A stretch of 64,000 nt of DNA from Favolaschia claudopus (GCA_037176885.1 JAWWNJ010000005.1:1116001-1180000), one strand, 5' to 3'; positions 1 to 11,784 are shown, numbered from the stretch's first letter. The notes: generated by a model not told the origin, from the sequence alone. Numbers and translations are program-made.

Positions 1-2
1 TT

Positions 3-173
3 AGTGACTTGGAGCTTTTGCACCATCGTCTAGTCGCAGCTTCGATGAAAGCTGGGATCAGTTACATCAAGTACGTTTCAAAGGCCTACGAGTGGGCTCT
101 GCGAGGCAGGAGAGACCAGACACTAAAGGCCCGGCCGCCTCGCCTCACGCAAGCCATCACCGCGTCTGTTTGA
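3..173 (+). CDS. Partial 3' exon of an unassigned gene
   Basis: A reading frame is open from the window edge to a TGA and encodes about 56 residues, ending RLTQAITASV. It contains AGISYIKYVSKAYEWALRG, which looks like real protein, but the upstream part is outside the window. The first residues recall the N-terminus of ATP synthase epsilon; the true epsilon gene is elsewhere in this window, so that reading is not supported. It could also be a chance frame. Confidence 0.25.
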   Translation, partial: SDLELLHHRLVAASMKAGISYIKYVSKAYEWALRGRRDQTLKARPPRLTQAITASV

Positions 174-270
174 TGCTCCATCTTCAAGCTCACAAATATA
201 TTCACATATATATCATAAACGTATATATCCTAGTAGTACACATATTCTGCTCATTTTAGACCAACGTTGC

Positions 271-2064
271 TCACCATCCGAGCGATTCCAAGGACATTCC
301 CCATACGAGGCCATTCTCGTCGCCCTTGTTGCAGATTCTCTGGCCTCGATCCAACGCAGCGATCTTCTTGAGATCCTCATCTTCGAGCGTGGGCAGCTGT
401 ACAAAGCTCAGCTTCCCAAAGCTCCTTCCACGCATTAGCCGCGGCACTCACATTGAAATTCTCCTTCTGCCTGCCTTCGTCGTGGCTCTTCGGGATAACC
501 ACAACATCTCGGGAAAGATGCCACGCAAGGATGATCTGAAGCTCCAATGAATCAGTCTATTCAGGAGCCGCACTCGCACAAACCTGTGTCGGGGTTACTT
601 GATATTTTCCTGCGAGTTCCACGATGACTGGATCGTTTCGAACGACATTGGTGCCTATATAGAGGCTTCGTCAGTTGCGGAAGAAGATCATTCGGGGGAC
701 GGCATGTACCGCTGGGAGTATACGCAACGACAGCGATGCCCTGACTTTTGCAGAATTCCAAGAGATCGTTTTGCTACGAGACTTGGGTTCAGATCGTGGC
801 ATTGTAAAGTCGGGCGTTCATGCATACCTGCAAATACGGATGCATTTCGACTTGATTCATGGCGGGTTTAACTAATCGTATTGCCGTGAGCTACCAGTTG
901 TCGGTTGAACGTATTCATGCACCTCGCGCAGTCTTCAGAAGTGCCTCGAGACTGAGAAAGCAAAGTCAATGATAGCGTCAGCCAACGGACCGAGAACGAG
1001 AGCACTTTCTGATCGAGAAGTTGGAAACTCCTATGGCTTCGCACTTGGATTGGCGGAGAGCTTCTTCCATGGCTGCCCAAGTTTCGTTGAAGGTGGGGAG
1101 TTCAACAGCCTTGGGTGCACCCTCGGGATGAAGGGGCTCGTTTTCTTTTTCTTCGCCTGATGCAGTGATTAAAATTGGGAATCGATAGGGGGATATTGTA
1201 CACCTACCTTCATACGTCGCGGCGACAGGCCAATGCATCAGATACTGAAGTGCCGCGATATGAGCACAACTCCAAAGTTAGTCCGGATATCTGACCATAT
1301 CTAACCACCTAGGGACGATTTATCAGCCATCACCATTTATTTTTGTTGAAGCATAACGAGCACTAACTTGAAGCCGAGATTATCAAGAGACTCTTGGATT
1401 GATTCAAGAACACGGCCATGATGATTCGGCCTGTCCAAAAATGAGTAGGAAGTGAGTATTGGAATGAGTACACCGACGGAAGTTTGGTGATTACATAGAC
1501 TTCCTCGCGATTAATCCCTGATTCACGGATAGCCTCTCCTACGGCCTTTTCCGTTCCTACACGAATATAAGTCATCGGACGAGGACACGCACGCACAATA
1601 CTAACCATAGGAGTAGGCGGTATCCAGAAGCCTATTTAGATCATCAAGCCGTTATTTTCGACTGCCTCCAGAGCATACCTGTACCCAGTCTGTAGCCCGA
1701 AACGTTCGATCACTTGATAGAGAAACGTCAAAGGTTGTCGTCTCACCTTCAACGCAGTCATGATCCATGTCTTTGCTTTCGTAGTGCGTTCGTCTCCAAA
1801 ATTCGGAGCCCAGGTGCCCAGCCTACCCACTGTGAATTTTTACTTGCGCGTATCGCGACTACATACCCGATCAGGGGGCAAGACGTCCCACTGTAGTCCA
1901 CATATAAGTTGAAAATGTCGACACCGCAGAACCTACCTATTCGACAGCTTGAGGACTCTAGACAATTCGTGAAGTATACGGTTCGATGGTAGATTAAATT
2001 GCTGACCTCTGACCGGGATACATTCTTGGACGTCAAGGGGGAGGGAAAGGGAGGACCAGGACAT
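271..2064 (-). CDS. Aldo-keto reductase
   Basis: NAD(P)H-dependent carbonyl reductase of the aldo-keto reductase superfamily, probably cytosolic. I rebuilt the protein across about nine short introns. In order it shows an N-terminal strand ending in PLIGLGTWAPNFGDE, then ALKTGYRLLDTAYSYGTE (catalytic Asp and Tyr), VYVITKLP (catalytic Lys), YLMHWPVA (catalytic His), EAIGVSNFSI, MNQVEMHPYLQ, FCKSQGIAVVAYTP, VVVIPKSH (cofactor site) and the C-terminal LEDEDLKKIAALDRG. All four tetrad residues are present and no frame break was needed, so the gene looks intact. The chosen ATG opens a frame that runs into the first intron; it gives about 30 residues more than usual before the barrel, so a later start or another 5' exon is possible. 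Substrate unknown. Confidence 0.85.
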
Positions 2065-3266
2065 CCGTCAGTTGCAAGCGATATATATACGGTGGGGCGC
2101 CTCGACTGGTTCCTGGTTCTTCGACCTCGACTGACCAGAATAGATCCGAATATGCTCTGCGAACCACAGCCCGTATATCCCAGTATGAGGGTGATGAACT
2201 CAAGATCGTGAGACTGTACTCCATAGAAGAAACGGGCCGCAAGAAAGGCAGATACGTGAAGAGGGCTGTACATCGGACTCACGTTGGGTGGAATGAGTAT
2301 CTAGTCACACCGTGAATGCACACCACCAGGCCAAAAGAAATTTGGGACCTTGCATCCGAGATGTGGTCCTTAAACACAGGCAAAGACCTAAGGCAGTCCT
2401 AAGGCCCACAATAGGCGAGACAATGGCCGGCGGACGAATCACGGCGACCCCGGGACGACTCGCCTACATAAGATACTAATACTAACGTTAACTGAATCGG
2501 CTCACCTCGTCTGGCGCATCCGGAACGAACGAATAAAAACACCGGGCCAGCTCCGCTTGCAAAAAATAAGGAAACGTTGGTTAAAAACCGTGAACAACAG
2601 GCTTGCTATTGATTGTGCTATGACAGATAAAATAAAGTATGGCAGGAAAAGCCTGAAAGAATCATTAGTTGAGAGTACTTGGAGGAAAACTCTTGGCGCA
2701 CCCTAACCCGAGATTGGCCTAAAACCTCCTAAAACAGTCGGGGTTTTAGTGAGTGTCGGATAACCGTTTGCGAGAGCTTGAAGCTTGAAGGCCTCAACCT
2801 GCCTCAACTTTAGGCGCGCGGGAGTGTCAAGAGGTCGGCCCGGAAGCTGCGGCGGGTTGCCCGTGAACGCGTGAACCACTGGAGGCCAATAAACCGTTAC
2901 TGAACGCCCCCTCAGAAAAGAGAAAAAAAGAGTATCTGGTGCTCATGCCGCGGCGAACTTCCGGCGAACTGTCTGTGTACTTGTGCTTACACACGCGTTT
3001 GAACTTGCAATGTGCAAGTCTGTACTAAGGCTTGCGGTTTCGTTTCTTCCGAATTGCTGGGTCCATGTCGGCGGTAGTACTGTTCAATATGCTTCATCTT
3101 CCATTCATATCAGCGACTTCCAACCGGGAAAATTCTGGACATCCCACGTCATGCATATTTGTGGTAGGGGTGCACCACAACCTCATGCTTGGTATATCCT
3201 CCACCAAGAGGACCGCCTCCTGCCCCGTCGTCCATTCCCGCCAACCCTTCACGAACTCTCCTGCGA
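2065..3266. other. Intergenic region, divergent promoters
   Basis: This stretch separates the divergent aldo-keto reductase and DUF1996 genes. A TATATATA run on the minus strand near 2083-2090 lies close to the reductase start. A small inverted repeat (CTAAAAC at 2729-2735 and GTTTTAG at 2743-2749) is visible. No further gene was recognised; the plus-strand frames at 2983-3304 lack family signatures until the start used for the next gene. Confidence 0.5.
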
Positions 3267-5519
3267 ATGACCATGAGGCTTTCTCCGTGGTGGCTAACTG
3301 CTAGACTTCTCCATCATTCCGCCATTATTGCCACTTTCACAATGCTGACGCTGACAATTCCGCCGCATTGCGAAGCTTACTGGCTGATGTCCGCAAGTGA
3401 ATCCTCATCTGCTCATAGTCTTCACATCCTGAGCTCAATCTGACGATGTTCAGATAATATCATCACGACCCAGCGATTGGATCCAGTGGTGAATCTCAAT
3501 TCGATTCCTCTATCTTGAGAACCAAAAATCAGGAACCGTTCGCTAGGTTTCGCCCGGGACAGTCTCTACTCATGCTCATGCGGGTGAGGAACTCGAAGAT
3601 CCCCGATTTGCAATCTCATTGAGTTCGGTAGTACTTGGGGGAAGTAATTTTGGCATGAATGTATCGACGGCATCTTTGCGCAACAGCGCTTGCACATCGA
3701 TACCCATTCCTCAAGATAAATCCAACTATTGGTATCCAGTGAGTTGGAACCAAGTTGGACTTCCAGGCTGACAGCCGACTAAGAATGAATTTGTATCCAG
3801 CAAATGTACTTTCAGTGAGTCTCCCGGGCCAAACACACTACAGTGATAATGACTAGCTACTTGAATAGATGGGCGAATGGGTCATTCACGAGGTGGGAGT
3901 GCAGCTCTGCCGCCACCACAAATTCAACTGAAGCAAATATGATCCCAGTGTCACGGGAAACGCCGTCATGTACGTGGCCGTTGCATCGTATCGCAGTCTC
4001 GCTGTATTTGTCTAGATGTGGGTTTCTCCAAGGGTCAGAGTCAGACAAACTTGAACTGCGCTTCCTATAGATTATTTGTTCAATAATACTCCCGGCTATA
4101 CAACCGAATTCCCAGACGATGTGAGTTGAATTCGCACTCTCGGGTCAATATTGCTCAACGCAAGACTCAGTTCCGAATGTTGTCGGGTAAGTATAACCAG
4201 TCTTTTCGTGCCGTAAGCTGGATGTTCAAATTTACTTTGATAATAGGCGATCCAACCCTCCGGACCCTAGACCCATCCTCTTTTGCCCAACAAGCAATAA
4301 CGTTCTTATGTCTAGACTTCAACGGCAAGTCCAATCGATACAATGAACTCCCCAGAGGAATTAGCTGCCCGTCCGGTATCCGTTCCCAGATAGTGAGTTA
4401 TAATCTTCCTGAGAAAGCCCCTCGTCTAATAATGGGTAGAACTTTCCTAGCTGTTGGAACGGCAAAGTATTTAATCTTTCTCAGAAGAAGTCAATTTCTG
4501 ACGATGCTCAGGACGTGGATTCGAGCGATCACAAGTCTCATGTAGCATTTTTGAACACGGGCCCTGACAATGGAACGTGCACTGACCCTGCATTTCCCGT
4601 CACTCTGCCGAGAATATTCATGGAGGTGACATATAGAGCTTGACGCTGTGAAACAATTAAACCCTGTTGTGCTAGTACAGGTCTATTGGATCTCTCAAGA
4701 TTTTGAGGATCAGCGGAAGCAGGCGCTGACCCCCAGTCAACCATTCGTGTGAGCGACGTATGAACTGAGGATAATTGCCGCGGACTTGATCTTTCCCACT
4801 GCGGTTCAGATTTGCCCATGGTGGTATGTTTTCGATTTCATGACCAAATTTCGCTGCTACCAACGATATTGAATTTCAGATCCAACGGGCTACGGCTACC
4901 ACGCCGACTTTTTCAACGGCTGGGCCGCCGGAGTGCTTCAGCGAGCCCTCGATGGCTGTAATTGCAATCCTTACGGTGAGCCAAGTTCCAATGCTGCATA
5001 CAAATTCATTAGCCAACGCCATCCAACGATAAGGTGATGCGACGTGCTGTGTCAATCAAGGCATTTTCGGAATGAACACGTCCTCCGCATGTTTTATCAC
5101 TGACACTTTCGATGAACAGAGTGAACTCTCTATTTTCATCTGTGAGATGTACACAGAGCTGATCCACCGAATTAGCACTGGGAACCCTCGAAACACTTCC
5201 AGGGAACAATCCGATTCAAGCGCCGTGTCAGCGTTTTGTGGTTCTTTGCCGCGTGAGATTCCACTCTGATTTCCTTTTAATAGGCTACGAAACATACGTC
5301 GATCCCATTATTCCTGCCATCTTGGCGCCGGTCTACGTTTATAACGGATCTGCTGGCGGCCCCACGGGCACGGCAGTGACTCCAGCGGAGACGGCGGTTG
5401 TTCAACAGACTGCTAACGGGTCGTGTATCTGGAAAGGTGCAGCAATCAGTTCGAGGAAACCAAACTTTTGGCCGGGGCTGTGGTTGAGTATCCTCGTAGC
5501 TGCATCTGTTTTGTGGTAG
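3267..5519 (+). CDS. Secreted DUF1996-domain protein
   Basis: Extracellular or cell-surface protein of the fungal DUF1996 family, function unknown. An N-terminal hydrophobic signal segment is followed directly by AYWLMSAN, the usual start of the domain. The conserved blocks then appear in order through several introns: TQRLDPVV, GTVSTHAHAVLGGSNFG, IPQDKSNYW, GDPTLRT, CLDFNG, ISCPSGIRSQI, PDNGTC, FPVTLPRIFMEV, PTGYGYHADFFNGW, VLQRALDGC and DATCCVN. The protein ends in a hydrophobic stretch (WLSILVAASVLW) after a short polar linker, which resembles a GPI-attachment signal or a C-terminal membrane anchor. The start ATG was chosen because it is in frame with the signal peptide; a second ATG lies two codons later. 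The gene appears intact. The family is common in filamentous fungi, often beside WSC domains; none is seen here. Confidence 0.85.
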
Positions 5520-6440
5520 TTTTCGAGCATTATTGTCTACCTCTGGATCCTCTGGTCATTGAATACCTCTAATTACTAGTTACTAGTCGGATGGGATTCC
5601 TTCCGTTGCCTGATTGGTATTCCGCCGGCCAATTTTTTCCCCCTTTGCTAGAACAATCGGATACACGACCGCGAAACCTAGGGACTCCCATTACGACGCC
5701 GGCTATCTATGCTTTTCGACGATATAGTGCCCATTTTCCCGTGCGGTTGAAACTGCGAGGAGGCGCGATTCACGCAAAGGTGATTACTGAACACGCCGAA
5801 TAGCTTGAGGCTCGTTTCAGATGCTATCTCAGCGAGCGCCTTCGTTGTTGGTTTCTATACTACAAGGCGCATCGCGCATGGATCTTGAACATAAAAATAG
5901 TGTATTGAGTCTATAATTAGAACGTCGGAATGTCTTCACAACATATTCTACAGATTATCAGTAAACAGCTGATATGGACGACCCTCGTAAGTCTAGGGAC
6001 CCATACGAACGTGAACCACGAACCACCCACTTACTGCTTCTACTCCGGAGTTGTACTATATTTGTGGGCGAGGAATCGACAAGAAATTCGATGTTCGCTT
6101 CAGCCTGAGGTTCCCTTGCCGGCTGGCAATACTCCGAGTTCAAGAGTGCGCACCTTGAACACTTTGGCAACGATCATGGTCGCCATAAGGCTGTTTGCTG
6201 AGAGCCAGATGGTCTTGAGTCCGTATCTCGGCCTGTCTGGGGAAGTTGCGGGCAATGACAGGATTTACAGCACCTGGATGATCCTCCGTTGCTGCTATCT
6301 ATTCTTGCCGCAACGTCTTGAGACCTCAATCCCCACTCTATTATTAGCAAACCGCAGAGTCCCTGCGTTCAATCCACATGCTGGTCGTGATTCAGCACAT
6401 GTTCCTCTGGGGGCGTTAAAGATATCTCGACGCTTTTCGG
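5520..6440. other. Intergenic region without a recognised gene
   Basis: About 0.9 kb between the DUF1996 gene and the protease promoter. A 171-codon frame at 5930-6445 has no ATG-led, family-like or low-complexity signature and is taken as chance. Confidence 0.5.
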
Positions 6441-6447
6441 TATAAAG
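6441..6447 (+). promoter_or_regulatory. TATA box of the aspartic protease gene
   Basis: TATAAAG lies 76 nt upstream of the ATG of the protease gene, followed by pyrimidine-rich leader sequence typical of fungal promoters. Confidence 0.6.
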
Positions 6448-6516
6448 AGTCTTCTCTCCCGACTGGAGCCTTTACTTGCGGTCGTTCCCTCGGTTTAAAA
6501 TCCCTCCCTACTCATC

Positions 6517-8102
6517 ATGTTCAACAAAGCCGCTTTGCTCTTTGCAGTGACTCTCGCAGTGGCTGCTACAGCGTCCCCTGCAGCATCTCCTGCCCCTCCC
6601 GTCGCTCGTGGAATGACCATCCCGCTGAGAAAGAGGACCTCGCTGACGACGGCCGCTGGTGTGTTCGACAAGGACAAGGCCATCCAATCGACAGTCAACA
6701 CCATCAACAAGCACCGTCAGAATCTCAAGAATCTCGAGAAGAACAAGGGTGTCGCAGCGTTCAACGAGGTGCGCGTGTTTACTTCCGACCGCCTCGCGCT
6801 TCACGCTTGACTAACGTGTCGTTTAGGGTGCTGTGATTAAGCCTTTGGCAAGACTCCCTCAGGATGTCCAGGCGCGGATGGAACGCCGGGTAGAGAAGCG
6901 CCAGTCTGAGGCTCTCACTGACGAGGAGAACGATGAGGAGTGGGCGGGAACAATTTCCATCGGGACGCCTGCCCAGAAGTTCTTGATAGATTTTGACAGT
7001 AAGAACTTGTCTGCGCCGCCAGATTCTTCGCTCACATCCTTCCGTCTCATAGCCGGCTCATCGGATCTTTGGGTTCCCTCCTCGTCGTGCACCAGCTCGA
7101 CGTGCACCTCGAAGTCGAGATTCAAAGTGTCGTCTTCGTCCACCGCGGTGAAGAAGTCTGGAACATTTGAGATCGAATATGGAGATATGTCGAGCGTGAG
7201 CGGCCCCGTTTACACTGTAGGCATTTCTCTCTCCTTCGGAAAACGGCCCAGTCTTAGAATGTACCAGGACACTGTCTCCGTCGCCGGGGTCAAAGCCACC
7301 AAGCAGACCTTCAGCCCAGTCACCACCTTATCTTCCAGCTTCCAAGGCGACCCGATCGACGGTATCTTGGGGTTGGCTTTCCCAGCCCTTTCCAACCTTA
7401 ACGCTGACCCGTTCTTCAACACTGCGAACGAGCAAGGCGCCGTCAGCCAGAACCAGTTCAGCTTCTTCCTGGCGAGCAGCGGCTCCGAGCTTTTCCTCGG
7501 TGGCACCGATGAGGACAAGTACACAGGCTCGATCGAGTTCCACGACGTCGACTCGTCGTCTGGGTTCTGGCAGATCACTGGCGCGAAAGCGAAAGTCGGG
7601 TCGACCACAGCTGTCTCGGGCTTCGACACCATCATCGATTCGGGCACCACGATCATGTACGGGCCACCCTCCGCAGTTAAGAAGGTCTATGCCGCTGTCC
7701 AGGGCTCCAAGCTCTTTGACTCAGCGAACGGTCATTCTTCAAACGTTTTCTGGTAGAAAGCGCGTTCTGATGCATTCTGCAGGGTACTATTCGTTCCCGT
7801 GCTCTACTCCACCGAAGATCGCGTTCAACTGGGGTGGGGAAGACTGGGTGATCTCCGCTGCCAACATCAACCTTGGACAGACGGAGGATGGATCGAGTGA
7901 ATGTGTCGGCGCCCTCGCTGGCCAGGACATTGGTTTGGGCAGCAACGTCTGGCTTTTGGGAGACAGCTTCATGAAGAACGTCGTAACTGGCACGTCCTTC
8001 TAATTTGCTCCTGCGTCTGCAGGTTCTCATGTCATGATTTTAACCATCTCCACAGTTTTCGACTTTGACCAGGAAGCCGTCGGATTTGCTACGCTCGCAT
8101 AG
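6517..8102 (+). CDS. Secreted pepsin-like aspartic protease (A1, polyporopepsin type)
   Basis: Extracellular acid protease. It begins with a signal peptide (about 20 residues, Ala-rich end), then a propeptide of about 85 residues ending near a KR. The mature two-lobed enzyme follows: WAGTISIGTPAQKFLIDF, the first catalytic motif DTGSSDLWVPSS rebuilt across an intron at about 7000-7051, an EYGD flap region, DGILGLAFP, and the second catalytic motif DSGTT. It ends in GDSFMKN, then FDQEAVGFATLA. Most introns are GT-AG; one at about 7219-7269 has a length divisible by three. The last intron keeps frame and family consensus only if it starts with GC (7990-8055). Likely role is nutrient acquisition outside the cell. 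The gene looks complete and functional. Confidence 0.92.
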
Positions 8103-8163
8103 ACTCATCATGTCACGAATACCCCAAAGCTGTATCTGTAGTAAAATTCATCTGATTGTTAGA

Positions 8164-9203
8164 CTAAACCAGTTTGGGGATGTCGGAGATGTGCGGAAAT
8201 CTAGCCAGGGTATTGAGCAGATGTTTCTGGCCGTTGATATATCTTCGATCGGTTCTCTTCGTCGCCTCCTTCTGCAAGACGGGGTGAAGCTGTAACGTAC
8301 GTATCTGTCCCTCGACCGGCCGGTCGATTTTCGTGTTCAGATACGGCTCGGATAGAGAGAGGACCTTGATGACACGCGTAACGAGCGTTCCCTTGAGCAG
8401 TTCAACGGTGATGATCCCCATGCCTAAAAATTGAGCTTGATTGGGGACATATAGGCGGAAGAAGATGTACCGTTATACGGCTGAGGGTAAACTTTGCTGC
8501 CCCAGTCATAATAGCCAGGTTCAAGGCGCATACGAGCCACGGTGTCAGGATAGGGCAGGTACACGCGAAGAGCGGCCATGTGGAACTCTACCAGAAGTGG
8601 CTGTCCCAGAGCGTAAAAAATGACGCCGGTGCGCGTCAGCTCGCGCAAGGTCGTCTTCATTTTCGGATGAAACATATGAACGCCGGCTGTATGTAACTGG
8701 GCGCCGTAGGGGTGCGTGCGCCATGAGGTGACGAACCTCCACAGAGGTACGGACCAGGGCATGCCCTCGGCCCCGGGCAGCGATAAATCAACTCCAGCAG
8801 TAAATGCGTCTTGAGGAGACATGGCAGAGGACGTAGGGTCGAAGTTGGGTGTGAGTCGAAAACGCACAGAAGAGGCGAAGGGAGAGGAAACCACAGGTCG
8901 ATGGACGTATAGAAAGCCACGACAATTGTCTGGAGGAGGCGCTTCAGCCCAACTCATAGTAGAACCGCGATGTCGAGTGATAACCGAAATTTGGGAATGC
9001 TTGGGAGCAGGTTTTTGGTAAGATTCGTGAAAGACTGTGGGTAGACTCTCGAGAAAATCGGTAGAACGAAGCTTCCGAGGAGAAAGGGTCGATACCATTG
9101 GATTGCGACTAGGACTGTCGGAAACATGGCGAACGAGCTTCGGGCCCCGCTGAGCAAGGGCATTTAGACGATGCGCATCCCGCCATATAAGTCTCGTGCG
9201 CAT
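8164..9203 (-). CDS. Conserved fungal protein A, unknown function
   Basis: About 330 residues over two exons joined by a 47-nt intron at 8424-8470. I do not recognise an enzyme family. The first ATG of the frame is at 9203; a longer GTG-led frame reaches 9416. The N-terminus is basic and Ser/Arg-rich with few acids (MRTRLIWRDAHRLNALAQRG), which would suit a mitochondrial presequence. The middle holds a block GFLYVHRP, then VRFRLTP, then GMPWSVPLWRF, that is shared in order and spacing with protein B near 45.4 kb, so the two are paralogues. The similarity argues that the frame is real. I recall similar hypothetical proteins only from Agaricomycetes, which needs a search to confirm. Confidence 0.6.
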
Positions 9204-9357
9204 TGGTTTCTGAGTCAAGGGGGATTGAAAAACCGCGTGCGTACGCAAGGAGACCTGGATAAGCAGGCGGGCTCTGAGCGCGAGGGAGAGCGGAAGTAAG
9301 GATTCAGGAAGCGGGGGTTGCGGAGGGTGGGCAAAAGAAAAGCGCGGACGACTCAGC

Positions 9358-9436
9358 GAGATGGTGATTGGTCGACGCGAAACGCGTAAAGAGTGACGTG
9401 TCACGCGTCGCGTCACGCTATACCAATCACCATCTC
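9358..9436. repeat. 79-nt inverted-repeat element
   Basis: The 15-mer GAGATGGTGATTGGT at 9358-9372 has its exact reverse complement ACCAATCACCATCTC at 9422-9436. The 49 nt between are CG-rich and partly self-complementary (CGACGCG and CGCGTCG). It could be a miniature inverted-repeat element or a transcribed hairpin. It lies just upstream of gene A. No clear target-site duplication is seen. Confidence 0.6.
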
Positions 9437-10237
9437 AACTTGAAGCCCTAGCCACTGCGCGCAAAAATATCTGGGGTCGACTCCACAATCCAGTGTGTAA
9501 CCCCCCCTGGATGGATTCTGCTTCCAATCTCCGCTTGGCGTCATCTTTTCCCCCCCACAATACTTAGACACGTACGAGCAGAGACGAGCAGGTACTCGTC
9601 TGGATTCTCACAACGTATTGCCCTCAGTTTGACCGCAAAACCCAAGCATGATACATGCAAGTGTCAGTGTCTCGCAGTCAGGAACTTGCTGTAGAATGGC
9701 CCTGTAAATGCAAGTCGACCAATGAAGCTTCCGGCGCTTATTTCTTGATGGTGCGGTTCACTTGGAAATATGCCCCCTCATGAGTGCTTATCGGCTTGAA
9801 CAGGAATAGTGCATTATATCTGAACTGAAGACAACGCCACTGGACTACCGTTGCGAATTTTTGAGTTAAGCGGTTCTCGTCAACCGCATCAAGTTTGCTA
9901 ACCAAGGCAATTTACTTTTCAATCCCAACAAGCGTCGTTACAGTCTCCTCCACTGCTTGCCTCAAACGCCCTCCAGATTTTTCGGGCTTACAATCACAAT
10001 TTAGGTGCCAATGACTCCAATTTAAGGCTTGTTCTTCTCGATGATGGCCGCTCCTTTCGATTCATCCCGAATCATTAGAGGAGTCATCCTCCGCCGTTTG
10101 TATCCCTGCACGCAACAGAACGAACCCTTGACTCGACACTCATTTCACACAATTTGTCAGCTAGGACGCCACACAATGCAACCGTACAAAATGGCTGTAC
10201 ACAAATCAACTCCTCTCAGCTCTCTTTTTGTGCCATC
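9437..10237. other. Intergenic region
   Basis: About 0.8 kb between divergently placed protein A and the hypothetical gene at 10.2 kb. It has short C-runs and no recognised gene, RNA or repeat. Confidence 0.4.
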
Positions 10238-10883
10238 ATGGCCCCCACATCCTCTTCGAACGACTCTGCTGCTGGGCACCCCGTTCAGCGCGCTCCCTCC
10301 GTTCCGAATCTCGCACTCGCACCTTGGGTGGACAGCAAGAAAATTTCCCTTCGCCATTCCACCCCCTATGTTCACCGAGACAATATGGTGGCGGACTCCA
10401 CATTCTTTCCGGCCGCCGAATATATTGCGAGCACATACCTTGCCCGCCTCATGCAGCGCACCTTCTTCACGGTCTCCGATGCAACAGAACCACTTCCTTC
10501 CTCTCCCTTGGTGCCACAAGGTGGTGGCGCCCACAGATCCCCACCGGACCCCTCTTCAGTCACGGTCTCCTCCTCGATGTATGACTATGTCGGACAAGTA
10601 TTTCACTCACTATTTGCATGTTTTTGGCCCTCGCCTCTAGTCTGCGAAGACTGCCCTGCCGACAAAGGCTGCCTTCTCGTTAGACACGCTCTCGGCCCTT
10701 GTCCCTGTCCCAACGACTACCGTTTTCCGGCGCAGACAGAGCCAACAGCGTGGCACTCAAAGTACTGTATGGACTGTAAACGGAACTGTCTTGTGTGCAC
10801 AGGGCCTTCCAGCCAGACCAGGGATCATTCGAATATTCGGTCATAGCGAATGCTCGATCGGCAGCACATTCGGTACTCGGTAG
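10238..10883 (+). CDS. Hypothetical protein
   Basis: No family recognised. An ATG in a CATC-ATGG context opens a frame beginning MAPTSSSNDSAAG, about 118 codons to a candidate intron (GTATTT...CTCTAG, about 10596-10640). Splicing yields a C-terminal part of about 80 residues, rich in Thr, Gln, Arg and Val, ending SIGSTFGTR. Without splicing the first frame runs on to 10846 with a Cys-rich tail (CEDCPADKGC, YCMDCKRNCLVC), so two alternative C-termini are possible. The protein is low in recognisable structure. It could be a lineage-specific gene or a chance frame. Confidence 0.35.
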
Positions 10884-11038
10884 ACAGATTCATCTTTGGC
10901 CACAAAGTAATTGATATACGACTGTAGCCTCATTGTACTTAACATGTATGTACCCGCAGCATGTGTTCTACTATATGCAACAAATGCTTATCCTCATGGG
11001 CCATGAAACTATCGCGAGTCGCGTCGATTTGCTGTCCA

Positions 11039-11784
11039 CTAAACGTTGAGCTTGGCCGCAGACTGGAAAATAATATACATGGGGATGGCTGCACAGATAC
11101 ATATGAGCACACGCCGGTAGTCTTCTGGACATTTTGAATCTACTCACAAAGAGAACTGAAGTATACGGCAGTCCTGGTACGATGTCAAGAGCGGTGTGGG
11201 AGGATATAGGGACGAGCCTTACCTAACCCAGCTCTGGAATTCTGTAGCCTGATTGAAATAGATGTAATTGTAGGTGATCCTACCCCCAATGCTGCGAGAC
11301 ATGTAAGCGCATCGTTCTTGAAGAAATAATTCCCAAGACGCACTAGAGCAAAGAGGCGACGTTGAGTGTATAGTTGTCGAGCCTTGCAATGTTTCCCGCA
11401 AGCACAGCTGCAATCCAGATCGGGAGATTCTCATAGCCGTTCTGCCCATGGCGGTCAGTCCAAATCTATCTGCGAATAAACACGAAAGGCGAAGCGTACG
11501 AGGTGAGCTCCTTCCATGCGCAAAATGCGCGCAGCGACATTGGCTGGGAGAACTTTGTCCGCGGCGATTCGGCTGGTAGACTGGCGAGGTTCCATACTGC
11601 AATTATCAATAACCAAGATGATTTATTGGCAGCATATTTCATGGATATTCCAACGTGCGACTGACTTGTTGTATCCCCTCGTCTGTTGAATCAGAAGTGT
11701 CTTGAACGTGCCAGGCAAGAAAGCAGTTAGCCATATTGCAGGGATAGAATACAGCGAGAGAGGAGACGCGAGGGTGACAGGCAT
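11039..11784 (-). CDS. MAPEG-family membrane protein
   Basis: Small integral membrane protein of the MAPEG superfamily (glutathione and eicosanoid metabolism in animals; the fungal members are mostly uncharacterised). Rebuilt through four or five introns: it starts MPVTLASPLSLYSIPAIWL (first membrane helix), then FKTLLIQQTRGYNN, MEPRQSTSRIAADKVLPANV, ARILRMEGAHLNGYENLPIW (the conserved MAPEG segment), AAVLAGNIA, NVASLLYIGGRITYNYIYFN, TEFQSWVR and a last helix VLICICAAIPMYIIF. The exact splice before the last helix is uncertain, since one candidate intron would be only about 26 nt. The other junctions keep frame and consensus, so the gene is probably functional. Confidence 0.8.

Noticed and set aside
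1..173. AGISYIKY motif suggesting an ATP synthase epsilon subunit
   Set aside because: The rest of the frame does not match, and a complete epsilon gene was found at 56108-56438.
5930..6445. 171-codon plus-strand frame upstream of the protease
   Set aside because: No recognisable motif or intron pattern; it ends inside the TATA box region of the protease.
8023..8030. 8-nt micro-exon (GTTCTCAT) in the protease gene
   Set aside because: It gives the wrong frame with the natural donor; a GC-AG intron alone restores frame and consensus.
9204..9416. Longer N-terminus of protein A from a GTG codon
   Set aside because: No ATG in the extension, and it crosses the 15-bp inverted repeat; the first ATG is at 9203.
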